Part shown: in pieces, positions 8,919-17,937 of the stretch
How the letters are laid out: each line of letters starts with the position of its first letter
Position numbering within the stretch: the stretch's first letter is position 1
Assembly (NCBI GenBank): GCA_036268055.1
Contig: DATAUW010000009.1
Coordinates: 1-64,000, forward strand
Direction of reading: 5' to 3'
Source: Verrucomicrobiia bacterium
GTDB lineage: Bacteria; Verrucomicrobiota; Verrucomicrobiia; Limisphaerales; Pedosphaeraceae
Length of the DNA: 64,000 bases
Made by a program: the position numbers and the translations under genes
The notes under the pieces: model-generated
The model's database searches: none
What the model saw: the letters and a program-made list of their open reading frames with translations, nothing else
Told to the model about the DNA's origin: nothing

Positions 8919-9959
8919 TTAGTGTTTAAGCGTGCCAGTACTGAAAGAACCGGGCAGCGGTGGCGGAGCCGGAGGCGATATTGAACCGCCGACACCAGTC
9001 TCATTGCCGGTTCCAGCAGAACTTCCACTACTTCCAGGAACTACAAAAGGCGGCGGCAATGGAGGGAAAGGAACTCCAGCATTATCCGCCGCCTGCTTTT
9101 GCAAATTCAAAATAGCGCCGGTCACTTCCGGCGCCGCCGCTTCGGGGGCCGGAACCATCGTTTGCGTCGGTGCAGAACTGCCAAAACCTGGAATCGCCAA
9201 GCCGGGAGTGTTTGCGGACGCCACACCACCGCCTGCGACTCCGCCAAAACCGCCGCCCGCATATCCGCCATTATAACCGCCTTGATTGTAGTTTGCGCCT
9301 TGCGGGGTGTAGGCTCCATTGCCGCCGCCGCCGGGGCGCATTACCCGGGCGGGCATCGGCACGCCACCGGCGGGATTGAAACCTGGCGGATTAAATCCCG
9401 GCGAACGCGGAATACCTCCGACAGGCAAAGTGCCAACTCCCGGAGCGCCGCCTTGCGGACCGATGGCGACTTGATTTGTTTTAAAAGTAATGGTCGAAAC
9501 CAAGTCGGATACCTTGATCCTGACGGTCTTGGCCTTGGGACTGATTTCCAGGACTTCCAATTCACCCTGCCGCTGGCCTTCGGTAAGGATGTAAGATTCC
9601 GGCTTGCCCGCCGGTTTGCCGGGTCCTCCCGATTCCTGAACCATGAACAAGGCCCGCTTCGTGCCTAAAAGTGTGGTGATGCCGGTTAATTCCACATTGG
9701 GCGGCGGTGTATTCGTCGCAGTTGTCGGCGGCGGGGGTGGGGGCGCGGGTTTCAGGTCAAAAACATTGCGCAACCAGATCGCGCTATAAGGACTATCAGG
9801 ATTCTCAGTGCTATCGGAATTGTCCGTGGCCTTGGCGTTGTCCTCTGAAGTTGCCGGAGCAGATGCAGGCGCATCATTCACCACGGCACGGACTTTTGGG
9901 GTCAGCGCAATGATGCAAAGCAGACAAATTAAAGTCTTTCCACCGCGTCTCATGCTCAT
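8919..9959 (-). CDS. GspC/PilP-like periplasmic protein with Pro/Gly-rich C-terminal half
   Basis: Predicted 346-residue exported protein on the opposite strand to the secretion operon. It has an N-terminal signal peptide or anchor (about residues 8-26), an acidic linker, then a block NVFDLKPAPPPP...VELTGITTLLGTKRALFMV that resembles the homology-region domain of GspC/PilP, followed by ILTEGQRQGELEVLEI typical of that beta fold. The C-terminal 170 residues are Gly/Pro/Asn-rich and look disordered. The role would be to connect the inner-membrane platform with the secretin. Two ATG starts are possible (9959 and 9953). The opposite strand is also open here, but only this reading has a signal peptide and a recognisable domain. 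Confidence 0.65.
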   Translation of the reverse strand: MSMRRGGKTLICLLCIIALTPKVRAVVNDAPASAPATSEDNAKATDNSDSTENPDSPYSAIWLRNVFDLKPAPPPPPPTTATNTPPPNVELTGITTLLGTKRALFMVQESGGPGKPAGKPESYILTEGQRQGELEVLEISPKAKTVRIKVSDLVSTITFKTNQVAIGPQGGAPGVGTLPVGGIPRSPGFNPPGFNPAGGVPMPARVMRPGGGGNGAYTPQGANYNQGGYNGGYAGGGFGGVAGGGVASANTPGLAIPGFGSSAPTQTMVPAPEAAAPEVTGAILNLQKQAADNAGVPFPPLPPPFVVPGSSGSSAGTGNETGVGGSISPPAPPPLPGSFSTGTLKH

Positions 9960-10098
9960 TCAATATACTGGCTCTTCAAACAAACACCACCATCAAATTT
10001 AAGTTGCGCTAAGATTCGAGCCATTCCTGTGGGCCGAAAAACCCGTATTTCAAGCTTGCGTTTTTAATTCCAGAACGGATGATTCACGGCCCTAACTT

Positions 10099-10815
10099 AT
10101 GGATAATGATGTAGCGCGGACAGCGGAATTCTATCAATTAGTCAAATGGTATCATGCCAACCGGCAGCGAGTCATCTCGGTCTCGGTGGGTGTGCTGGTC
10201 ATCGGCGCCGCGATTGGCGGTTTCATCTCGCACAAGCAATATGTCGAGTCCCAGGCGGCCGAGGCTTTTTCCAATGTGAAACTTCCTCCGACCGCGCAAG
10301 CCGCCGCGAATCCCAGTGCTTCCGATGCGCTTCCGTACATCAAGGTCGCCGACGATTATTCCGGCACGCGCAGCGCCGCGCGCGCTTTGCTCATCGCCGG
10401 CAGCATTCAGTTCGACGCGGGCCAATTCGATGCCGCTCAGAAAACTTTCCAGCGGTTCATGTCTGATTATTCCGCAAGTCCGCTGGCGAATCAGGCGCTG
10501 CTGGGCATCGCTTCAAGTCTGGAAGCGCAAGGCAAGGTAGATGCCGCCGCCGCCGCTTATGATGACTTGATCAAACGCCACCTTGCGGATTCCACCACGC
10601 CCCAAGCCAAGTCGGCGCTTGCCCGCCTTTACGTCGCGCAAGGCAAGCCCGAGCAGGCCATGCATCTTTACGAGGAATTGGCGCGCGCCAATAACAACGA
10701 CACTTGGAGTGCCGAAGCCGGAATTCAATTACAGGAATTGCTCGCCAAGTATCCTAACCTGACCAAACCTGCGGCGGCGCCAAAGCCTTCTGCGACTCCT
10801 CTTCCTTTAAAGTAG
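10099..10815 (+). CDS. Membrane-anchored TPR protein, YfgM/TPR_21-like
   Basis: Predicted 238-residue protein with a short cytoplasmic N-terminus, one transmembrane helix (about residues 25-46) and a periplasmic region built of tetratricopeptide-like helical pairs (patterns such as AAQKTFQRFM...SPLANQALLGIASSLEAQGK and ALARLYVAQGKPEQAMHLYEEL). It ends in an Ala/Pro tail. This is the arrangement of the YfgM family, which associates with the Sec translocon and periplasmic chaperones. No Shine-Dalgarno sequence is visible upstream of the ATG. The molecular role in this phylum is not known. Confidence 0.8.
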   Translation: MDNDVARTAEFYQLVKWYHANRQRVISVSVGVLVIGAAIGGFISHKQYVESQAAEAFSNVKLPPTAQAAANPSASDALPYIKVADDYSGTRSAARALLIAGSIQFDAGQFDAAQKTFQRFMSDYSASPLANQALLGIASSLEAQGKVDAAAAAYDDLIKRHLADSTTPQAKSALARLYVAQGKPEQAMHLYEELARANNNDTWSAEAGIQLQELLAKYPNLTKPAAAPKPSATPLPLK

Positions 10816-10903
10816 CGCCAATAGTTTCACTGCCGCCGGTAAGGTGATCGCGCAATACCCGTTAAAATCTTGGCCTGATGCTTTTCGGACTCCTTAATAA
10901 TTT

Positions 10904-12193
10904 ATGAAGCTGACGATCATTGGAACTGGTTATGTTGGTTTGGTCACCGGCGCGTGCTTTGCCGAAGTCGGCCACAACGTCATTTGTGTTGATCGCGACG
11001 AAGCCAAAGTCAAACTGTTGCAGGGCGGGGGAATACCCATTTACGAACCGGGCCTCGAAGAGTTGGTCAAAAAACAAGTTGGCGCCGGTCGCCTTAGCTT
11101 CACCAGTTCAACCAAGGAAGGCGTCGAGAAATCCGACGTTATTTTCATCGCTGTGCCCACGCCGCCGCAAGCGGACGGCTCGGTGGATTTGAGCTTCATC
11201 GAAACAGTTGCGCGCGACATCGCGGCCTCCATGACGAACTACAAGATCATCGTGGACAAAAGCACGGTTCCGGTGAAGACCGGTGATAAAGTTGCCGAAA
11301 CGATCAAGCGTTATTGCAAAGCCAAGGTGGAATTCGACGTCGCGAGCAATCCTGAATTTCTCCGCGAAGGTTTCGCCGTGGATGATCTCATGAAGCCGGA
11401 CCGCATCGTCATCGGCGTGCGTTCCCCACGCGCGGTGCAGGCGATGAAGGATATTTATACTCCGTTCAATGCGCCTATCATCGTGACAGACATCAACTCC
11501 GCCGAGTTGATCAAGCACGCCGCAAATTCATTTCTCGCGCTGAAAATTTCCTACATCAACGCCATCTCCGTCATCTGCGAAGCCACCGGCGCAAACGTCC
11601 AGGAAGTCGCCAACGGCATGGGCATGGATGAGCGCATCGGCCGCCGTTTTTTAGATGCGTCGCTCGGCTTCGGCGGCAGTTGCTTTCCGAAAGATCTCAG
11701 CGCGTTCATCAAAATCTCCGAGCAGCTTGGTTACAATTTCGGTTTGCTCAAGGAAGTTCAGCGCATCAATTCCGAGCAGATGGATCGTTTCGTCAAAAAA
11801 ATTCAGGAGACGTTGTGGGTGCTCAAGGATAAAAAAATCGGCGTGCTCGGACTCGCGTTCAAGCAGAATACAGATGACATCCGCCTTTCGCCCGCGATTG
11901 ATCTTTGCCAGCGTTTGCAAAAAGAGGGAGCCATTCTACGCGTCCACGATCCCAAGGCGATGGATAAGGCCAAAGCTGTCCTGCAAAATGTGACTTATGT
12001 TGACGATATGAACGACGTCGCCGACGGTTGCGATGCCTTGGTGATTGCGACCGAGTGGCCCGCCTTCAAAAAGCTCGACCTTGAGCGAGTTCGCAAATCA
12101 TTGACGCATCCGATTCTTTTCGATGGCCGCAATCTTTTCGAAGTTGAACAGATGGAAAGCCTCGGATTCATTTACAAGAGTATTGGCCGTTAA
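10904..12193 (+). CDS. ugd: UDP-glucose 6-dehydrogenase
   Basis: Oxidises UDP-glucose to UDP-glucuronate in the cytosol, with two NAD+ used, supplying precursors for exopolysaccharide or LPS. The 429-residue protein has the N-terminal Rossmann motif GTGYVGLVTG, the catalytic-cysteine block GFGGSCFPKDL (about residues 255-265) and the C-terminal UDP-binding domain with GLAFKQNTDDIRLSP. Length and motifs match the family along the whole protein. A related UDP-ManNAc or GDP-mannose dehydrogenase is less likely but cannot be excluded by eye. A NUDIX gene follows 34 bases downstream. Confidence 0.93.
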   Translation: MKLTIIGTGYVGLVTGACFAEVGHNVICVDRDEAKVKLLQGGGIPIYEPGLEELVKKQVGAGRLSFTSSTKEGVEKSDVIFIAVPTPPQADGSVDLSFIETVARDIAASMTNYKIIVDKSTVPVKTGDKVAETIKRYCKAKVEFDVASNPEFLREGFAVDDLMKPDRIVIGVRSPRAVQAMKDIYTPFNAPIIVTDINSAELIKHAANSFLALKISYINAISVICEATGANVQEVANGMGMDERIGRRFLDASLGFGGSCFPKDLSAFIKISEQLGYNFGLLKEVQRINSEQMDRFVKKIQETLWVLKDKKIGVLGLAFKQNTDDIRLSPAIDLCQRLQKEGAILRVHDPKAMDKAKAVLQNVTYVDDMNDVADGCDALVIATEWPAFKKLDLERVRKSLTHPILFDGRNLFEVEQMESLGFIYKSIGR

Positions 12194-12227
12194 AAATTGC
12201 GACGTTATTGCGTTGGGCAACTGAAAT

Positions 12228-12677
12228 ATGTCTGCTGATGTGCCGCAATCTGGAACGCCGCAGACAAAAAGAAAGTTGATTGAAGTCTCCGCCGGTGTGA
12301 TCTTTCGTCGCGGCCTGCTGCTCATCACTCAACGCCGGCCGCAGGACCATCTCGGTGGCTTGTGGGAATTCCCTGGCGGCAAACGTGATCCGGACGAGTC
12401 GGACGAAGCCTGCCTGCATCGCGAACTTCTCGAAGAACTCGACATTGAAGTGACCATTCATGGTTTGATACAAACGCTCACACACGAATACCCCGGGAAA
12501 CTCGTCCAGCTAAAATTCTTTCATTGTGACTGGCTGCAGCGCGAGCCACGCGCCCTCGCAGTGCATGATATAGCTTGGGTGCGCCGCGAAGAATTGGTAA
12601 ATTACACTTTTCCAGAAGCCGACGCGCAACTGCTCCAAAAGCTTCAGGCGACGCCAGAGTTTTGGATTGGGAAATAG
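12228..12677 (+). CDS. NUDIX hydrolase, MutT-like
   Basis: Predicted 149-residue cytosolic hydrolase of nucleoside-diphosphate-linked substrates. It has a complete NUDIX box, GGKRDPDESDEACLHRELLEEL, split across residues about 48-69, which holds the GX5EX7REUXEEXGU pattern with Leu-Asp in the last positions. The start VIFRRGLLLITQRRP and the W-E-F-P-G-G entry are typical of MutT (8-oxo-dGTP diphosphatase). It follows ugd closely on the same strand. The exact substrate cannot be told from sequence. Confidence 0.87.
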   Translation: MSADVPQSGTPQTKRKLIEVSAGVIFRRGLLLITQRRPQDHLGGLWEFPGGKRDPDESDEACLHRELLEELDIEVTIHGLIQTLTHEYPGKLVQLKFFHCDWLQREPRALAVHDIAWVRREELVNYTFPEADAQLLQKLQATPEFWIGK

Positions 12678-12855
12678 TAGGCGTTGCTTCGGCCATTACA
12701 TTAATCATCCAATTATTGCCCGTAGAAACCGTGGGTGAGCGCCGATTTCAATCGAACAATTTCTGCCGCGTCTTTGGATTCTGCCAAACGATCCATTCAA
12801 TATCATATGATGACATTAAGCGCAATCACGCCTTTGAGTGGCTATAGAATATTCC

Positions 12856-14028
12856 TCAAATCTTCCCGTAAAACTCCTCGACCACCTTACGGAAATTATT
12901 CTCGGCCACACGAATGATGCCCAACTCGCGTTGCGCATTTTCCTCCGAGTCACTCGCGTGCGCGGCATTCACCATGATCGTCTGGCCGAATTCGCGGCGG
13001 ATGGAACCGGGCGGCGCCTTGGAAGGATCGGTCGGTCCAAGCACGTCGCGAATCTTGCGCACCGCTTCCACACCTTCATAAACCAGCGCGATACATTTTT
13101 CCGTGCCCGGCTGCGTCATTTGAACGGCATCGCATTCGGAAGGAGCGCGGCCGGACATGAACGCCACAATGTTCTCGAATTGATTGTCGCCAAAGGTCGG
13201 CCCGAGAATTTCGCCCAGTTGTTTCTCTTCATGAGGCGGCACTTTGAAACCAAGTTCTTTTTCGATGGCCGCCTTCGCTTTCGCCGCGACGACATCTTTT
13301 AACTTCGTGCGCAACACTTCCTTCACCGGCCCATAAAATTCCATCGCCTCGGCCACGCTCATGCGATGCACTTTGATGCCCACGATGTAAAGTCCCGTGC
13401 GCGAAAAGAAATCGATGACGTTGCCCGGCCGTCCCGTTGGGAACCGAAAATTATCCGGCTTGATCAACACCAATGTCCGCTGCGGCTTCTCGCCGGGCGG
13501 ATACGTATTGGTGTTCTCCACGATGCCACCGTCCGCATCGGAATATTGCGCCCAAAGCTTTGCCTTGATCTCGGCTTCTTCGACGTTCGGAGCCGCCAGC
13601 ACGGCGGGCTCAAAATATTTCACCTGATCTTTATCATCAATGATGAGGTCGCCGTAAGTATCGCGAATCGTTTCACCACCGCGGCGTTCCGCGCTGATAT
13701 TGCCGATGACCGAACGCGTCTTGCGCACGGCGTCATCGCCCTTGAACAAAAGCATCATCAGGCGGCGGCGGCGGCCGGTCTTGGGATCGGGCGCGAGGTT
13801 GTGAATGATATAATCGTAAATCAATTCCTGGATGCGCCGATCCTGCGGGTCATTCGTAGAGACAATGGCCTGAGAATATTTCGTGACCAATTCCAGGCTC
13901 GGCGCGAACATGCGTGCTCCCGCCAGTTCCAATCCCGTGCGGGTGATCAGGCGGCTGAGGATTCCGCCTGTGCGCGACTTGTGCAGCGAGTAAGGCGTGA
14001 TGATGACATAAGCAAGTTGTTGGGACAT
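12856..14028 (-). CDS. ndk: Nucleoside-diphosphate kinase, tandem two-domain form with a degenerate first domain
   Basis: NDK transfers the gamma-phosphate between nucleoside tri- and diphosphates through a phospho-histidine. This 390-residue protein is more than twice the usual length (about 140-150) and holds two NDK folds. The C-terminal half has the substrate lysine in TLVLIKPDNF and the catalytic histidine in NAAHASDSEEN (His about 357). It also has an insert of about 70 residues after FYGPVKEVL. The N-terminal half aligns to the same fold (YVIITPYSLHKS) but has Thr in place of the KPD lysine, and after ETIRDTYGDLI it reads VKYFEPAVL where the NxxHxSDS motif should be, so it cannot be catalytic. 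A DUF5679 gene lies just upstream on the same strand. Confidence 0.9.
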   Translation of the reverse strand: MSQQLAYVIITPYSLHKSRTGGILSRLITRTGLELAGARMFAPSLELVTKYSQAIVSTNDPQDRRIQELIYDYIIHNLAPDPKTGRRRRLMMLLFKGDDAVRKTRSVIGNISAERRGGETIRDTYGDLIIDDKDQVKYFEPAVLAAPNVEEAEIKAKLWAQYSDADGGIVENTNTYPPGEKPQRTLVLIKPDNFRFPTGRPGNVIDFFSRTGLYIVGIKVHRMSVAEAMEFYGPVKEVLRTKLKDVVAAKAKAAIEKELGFKVPPHEEKQLGEILGPTFGDNQFENIVAFMSGRAPSECDAVQMTQPGTEKCIALVYEGVEAVRKIRDVLGPTDPSKAPPGSIRREFGQTIMVNAAHASDSEENAQRELGIIRVAENNFRKVVEEFYGKI

Positions 14029-14055
14029 AATGGAGTTCTAAATCTTAATCAAAAA

Positions 14056-14250
14056 TCAGTTTGTGCCTGTCGGATTCGTTGGCGGAGCGGCGGCGGGCGT
14101 TGGAGCCTTGCCGCCAAGGATCTTAAACATCACCGTTCCGCAAGTCGGGCATTTGCCCTTGATCGCGCGCCGTCCGTTCTTCATGACTTCTTCCACCGCA
14201 TCCACGATTTCCTTTTTGGCTTTGCATTTGACGCAATATCCTTCAGGCAT
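14056..14250 (-). CDS. DUF5679 zinc-ribbon mini-protein
   Basis: 64-residue protein with two CxxC knuckles (YCVKCKAKKE and CPTCGTVMFKI), the pattern of the DUF5679 family seen in many bacteria, usually as a stand-alone small protein. A Pro/Ala/Thr tail follows the domain. Zinc binding is expected from the cysteines; no role is established. It is 27 bases upstream of the NDK gene in the same direction, so they may be cotranscribed. No Shine-Dalgarno sequence is seen. Confidence 0.85.
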   Translation of the reverse strand: MPEGYCVKCKAKKEIVDAVEEVMKNGRRAIKGKCPTCGTVMFKILGGKAPTPAAAPPTNPTGTN

Positions 14251-14420
14251 AAAAATTGGCCGGCACAGCGCCTCATGCGCCGAGCCAGTTAATGCAAATA
14301 CCTTACGGTTCGCGCCTCCCCAGCGTCAACTGGTAAAGGGAAAATCGTCGAAAACCGAGAAACTAAATTTTAACAAGCCACTAAATGCTAATTACTTGCA
14401 GATAATCGAGCCGAGGCGTC

Positions 14421-15941
14421 TCAGGTCGCTTGCGGCTCGGTTTTTGTGGATCCTTCACCCTGCGCCGCCATGTCACGCAAGGTGGTTTTAAGAATCTTTC
14501 CCGTTGCATTTCGCGGCAACGCCGGTAAAAAAATCACCCTCCGTGGCACTTTGTAGTCCGCCAATTTCGAGCGCACGAATTGTAACAAAGCTTTCTCATC
14601 CAACGTCGCGCCCTCACACGCCGCGACAAACGCCAATGGCTGTTCACCTTTGCGCGCATCGGGCACACCGATGACCGACACTTCTTTCACGCCGGGAAAT
14701 TGATACATGACTTCCTCCACTTCGCGCGGATAAACATTGATGCCATTGACGAGCAGCATGTCTTTTTTGCGATCAGTAATGAAATAAAATCCGTCTTCGT
14801 CGCAATAACCAATATCTCCCGTCAACAGCCAGCAACCGCGCATCACTTTTGCCGTCTCCTCCGGCTGGTTCCAATAACCCATCATCACATTACCACCCTT
14901 GACGCACACCTCGCCGATTTCTCCAGCGGGCAGAAGATTCCCCGCATCATCCTGAATGCTCACTTCCACATTTGGAATGGGCTTGCCGATCGAGCCAGCC
15001 TTGCGCGGTCCGTTCAATGGATTTTTGGTCACCACCGGGCTCGCCTCGCTCAAGCCGTAGCCTTCGATCATCGGAAAAGAAAATTTCGCCGCAAATTCAT
15101 TCAGCACTTGCACCGGCAACGGCGCTGCGCCGCTAATGGCCATGCGCAACGAGGGCAGGGGAATCGTTGCGGGCGCGCTGACCATGCTGCGAAAAAATTG
15201 TGGGATCGCCGGCAAAATGGTCGCCTGCCGCTGGATGATTTCCTGAAACACATTTCGCGGCGGATGCAACGATCGAATCAAAACCATTGAGCCACCCACC
15301 AGCAGCGGCAAAAAAACTCCCACCATCAGCATAAAACTGTGAAACATCGGCAGTAACACCGCCATGCGATCTTCATTCACGCATTGCAGCACGAGACGGC
15401 AACTTTCCACATTGTGAAGCAGGTTGCCGTGCGAGAGCATCGCCCCCTTCGGCCGTCCCGTCGTTCCCGACGTATATATAATAACCGCCAAATCCGTCTC
15501 CACTCGCAGCGGCGGCTCCGGCTGTTTTACTTCGAGCGAGCCCTGCGCAAAAATCTCTACCTGCACGCAACGCAAATCCGGCCGTAAATCCGAAATCGCC
15601 GGCAAAGCCTCCGCCAATGCCGCGTCGGTCACCAGCACATCCGCGCCCGCATCGGCCAAAATGAACGCGACCTCGGGCGCCTTGAGAAAATTATTGATCG
15701 GCACCACGACGCCGCCCGCCTGCAAAATCCCGAACAGCACCGGCACAAATTCCGGGCAATTTTTCAGCCAGAGCGCCACTCGATCGCCCGGTTGCACACC
15801 CACGACGTGCTGCAAATATCCCGCCACCCGCGAAGTCTCGTTCAGCAATTCTTCGTAAGTATATTCGCGGTCGCCCCAATACAACGCCGTCTTATGCGGA
15901 TTCGACCGCACGACCTCTTCAAATTTAGTCGCTAAATTCAT
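14421..15941 (-). CDS. AMP-dependent acyl-CoA synthetase / long-chain fatty acid-CoA ligase
   Basis: Adenylates a carboxylic acid with ATP and transfers it to CoA. The 506-residue protein has the ANL-superfamily motifs in order: P-loop YTSGTTGRPKGAM, YGLSEASPV, TGDIG, the hinge region ITDRKKDMLLVNGINVYPREVEE and the C-terminal catalytic lysine in RNATGKILKTTL. The residues after the hinge fit fatty acyl-CoA ligases of the FadD/LcfB type. I start it at the ATG at 15941; an in-frame TTG at 15959 would add six residues. Chain-length preference cannot be read by eye. It is a single gene with about 100 non-coding bases on the upstream side. Confidence 0.88.
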   Translation of the reverse strand: MNLATKFEEVVRSNPHKTALYWGDREYTYEELLNETSRVAGYLQHVVGVQPGDRVALWLKNCPEFVPVLFGILQAGGVVVPINNFLKAPEVAFILADAGADVLVTDAALAEALPAISDLRPDLRCVQVEIFAQGSLEVKQPEPPLRVETDLAVIIYTSGTTGRPKGAMLSHGNLLHNVESCRLVLQCVNEDRMAVLLPMFHSFMLMVGVFLPLLVGGSMVLIRSLHPPRNVFQEIIQRQATILPAIPQFFRSMVSAPATIPLPSLRMAISGAAPLPVQVLNEFAAKFSFPMIEGYGLSEASPVVTKNPLNGPRKAGSIGKPIPNVEVSIQDDAGNLLPAGEIGEVCVKGGNVMMGYWNQPEETAKVMRGCWLLTGDIGYCDEDGFYFITDRKKDMLLVNGINVYPREVEEVMYQFPGVKEVSVIGVPDARKGEQPLAFVAACEGATLDEKALLQFVRSKLADYKVPRRVIFLPALPRNATGKILKTTLRDMAAQGEGSTKTEPQAT

Positions 15942-16048
15942 TGATAAAATGAGTCGCAAAAACTAACTCGCCCGCCCGCCCTTCGCCAAGCCTTAACCGC
16001 TTTGCCGAGGAATATTTCGTTCGTGCAAAAATTCATTTGCTCAAAAGA

Positions 16049-16526
16049 TTATTTTTCGTCATGCGCCTTTCTCATGGTCGCGATGTCCAGCTTCACCATT
16101 TTCATCACCTCGCGCATGACGCGATTCGAGGCGGCGGGATCACCGCACAACAACTCCGGCAGAATGGCCGGCACGATTTGCCACGACACACCAAACTTGT
16201 CCTGCAACCATCCACATTGAATCTCTTTGCCGCCACCACCGGAAAGCTTTTCCCAATACTCGTCAATCTCTGCCTGCGAATCGCAATTCACGACAAATGA
16301 AATCGCCGGCGAAAACGTGAACTGCGGCCCGCCGTTCAAAGCACAAAACTCCTGTTCTTCGAGCAAAAATGAAACCGTCATGACGCTTCCTTTCGGCCCC
16401 GGTCCCGTGTCGCCGTAATGTGACGTGTTCACAATCTTCGAATTCTTAAAAATCGAAACATAAAAATTCGCCGCCTCTTCCGCCCGGCCATTGAACCATA
16501 AAAAAGGGAGTAATTTTTTGAATCAT
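16049..16526 (-). pseudogene. PhnB-like VOC family protein, broken by a one-base frameshift in a homopolymer
   Basis: From an ATG at 16526 the reading is MIQKITP. The family sequence then continues only after dropping one base: FLWFNGRAEEAANFYVS...NTSHYGDTGPG and onward to the stop at 16049. The extra base lies in a run of six T on the minus strand (16500-16505 on the plus strand); five T would give an uninterrupted protein of about 158 residues, the usual size for PhnB-like VOC proteins. An AGGA sits about 9 bases before the ATG, which is rare in this window and supports that start. Domain features such as the final WQIVP and the ANFYVSIF helix match the family. This is either a sequencing error or a young inactivation or phase-variable site. 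The enzymatic role of the family is mostly unknown. Confidence 0.8.
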
Positions 16527-16726
16527 GCAAGCATCCTAGTTCAATCAATCCAGATTTCCCAGTTTCCATTTTGCGGTCTTTTAAAATCAGCGTTAAAATA
16601 CGTGTTCCGTGGTGGCTAATTTTCATGCCTTCGCAGCCCTCCGCGCCTCCGTGTCTCCGCGGTTAGTTTCTGCGCTCAAAATTATTGCAACTTGAACTTT
16701 GACTTAAAAACATGACATTTATGTAA

Positions 16727-17782
16727 GTGATTGATAATGACGTAAAACTAACCGAACTTTCAGCCCGCCTGCGTGCCGCGCCGTGGGTCGCGCTCGATAC
16801 CGAAGCGGACAGTCTTCACGCCTATCCCGAAAAGATTTGTCTCATCCAAGTCACCACGCTCGATGGCGATGAACTCATTGACCCGCTCTCCGGCATTGGT
16901 CTCGCGCCGTTTCTCGAAGAGCTTCGCACGCACCGGCTCATCATGCACGGATCGGACTACGACCTGCGACTCTTTCGCAAGCACCACGAGTTCGTCCCGA
17001 CCAGCATCTTCGACACCATGCTCGCCGCGCGGTTGCTCGGCATCACGCAATTCGGCCTGACCCACCTCGTTGCCCAATACCTCGGCGTCACGCTCGACAA
17101 AGGTTCGCAAAAAGCCGATTGGGCCCAGCGCCCATTGACCGAGCGCATGGAAGCTTACGCCCGCAACGACACCCATTATCTCAAGCCATTGTCCGACCGC
17201 CTCAAAGCCGAATTGGAAGCCAAGGGCCGCCTCAGTTGGCAGGAAGAATCCTGCGCGCGCCTCATCGCCGACTGCGCTGAATTGCATCCGCCCGATCCTG
17301 ATCAAGTCTGGCGCCTCAAAGGCAGCAGCAATCTCAGCCCCGCCAGCCTCGCCGTTCTGCGCGAACTCTGGCGCTGGCGTGAAACCGAAGCCACCGCTGC
17401 GAATCGTCCGCCCTATTTTATCCTTCGCCACGAAAGCCTGATTCAACTCGCCATCGCCGCCGTTGCCGGGCAGCCGCTTGAACCATTGCTTCCGCAAAAA
17501 TTTTCCGACCGACGCCGTCATTCCGCCCTCGCCGCCATCCGCCACGGCCTGGCCGTGCCACGCAATGAATTACCCCAGCCCATTCGCCACACCTTTCGCC
17601 GCGTGAGCGACGCCCATAAACGCCGCGCCGCCGACCTTCAACAGCGCCGCGACACCCGCGCCCAGGAACTCGGCATAGACCCCACCCTCATCGCCAGCCG
17701 CGCCACCCTCCTCGACCTCGCCGAAGACTGGGACAAACACCAGGCCACCCTCATGTTCTGGCAACGCGAACTTTTAAAATAA
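16727..17782 (+). CDS. rnd: Ribonuclease D
   Basis: 3'-5' exoribonuclease of the DEDD family that trims tRNA and other stable RNA 3' ends. The 351-residue protein has the exonuclease motifs in order: VALDTEADSL (Asp24/Glu26), HGSDYDLRLF and YARNDTHYL, then an HRDC domain with SLAVLRELWRWRE. A stop codon (TAA) directly precedes the GTG at 16727, so this is the earliest possible start. Arg/Ala-rich helical C-terminal sequence follows. It stands alone with about 150 non-coding bases downstream. Confidence 0.92.
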   Translation: MIDNDVKLTELSARLRAAPWVALDTEADSLHAYPEKICLIQVTTLDGDELIDPLSGIGLAPFLEELRTHRLIMHGSDYDLRLFRKHHEFVPTSIFDTMLAARLLGITQFGLTHLVAQYLGVTLDKGSQKADWAQRPLTERMEAYARNDTHYLKPLSDRLKAELEAKGRLSWQEESCARLIADCAELHPPDPDQVWRLKGSSNLSPASLAVLRELWRWRETEATAANRPPYFILRHESLIQLAIAAVAGQPLEPLLPQKFSDRRRHSALAAIRHGLAVPRNELPQPIRHTFRRVSDAHKRRAADLQQRRDTRAQELGIDPTLIASRATLLDLAEDWDKHQATLMFWQRELLK

Positions 17783-17937
17783 CACCAAATCTCGCGAAAC
17801 TCCGAAAATTTTTCCCACGTTCGCGCATATACGCACCCATTCCCACTCAGTAGCCCGCATTCCAAAGGATTGCCCCGCTTTTCCCCTCCGTGTTCCATCC
17901 GTGGCTAAAACATTCGCCCTCAACCCCATCCACACAG

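Noticed and set aside
8932-9276. Plus-strand Pro/Gly-rich frame over the GspC-like gene
   Set aside because: Low-complexity mirror of the Gly/Pro tail; the minus-strand reading has a signal peptide and a domain.
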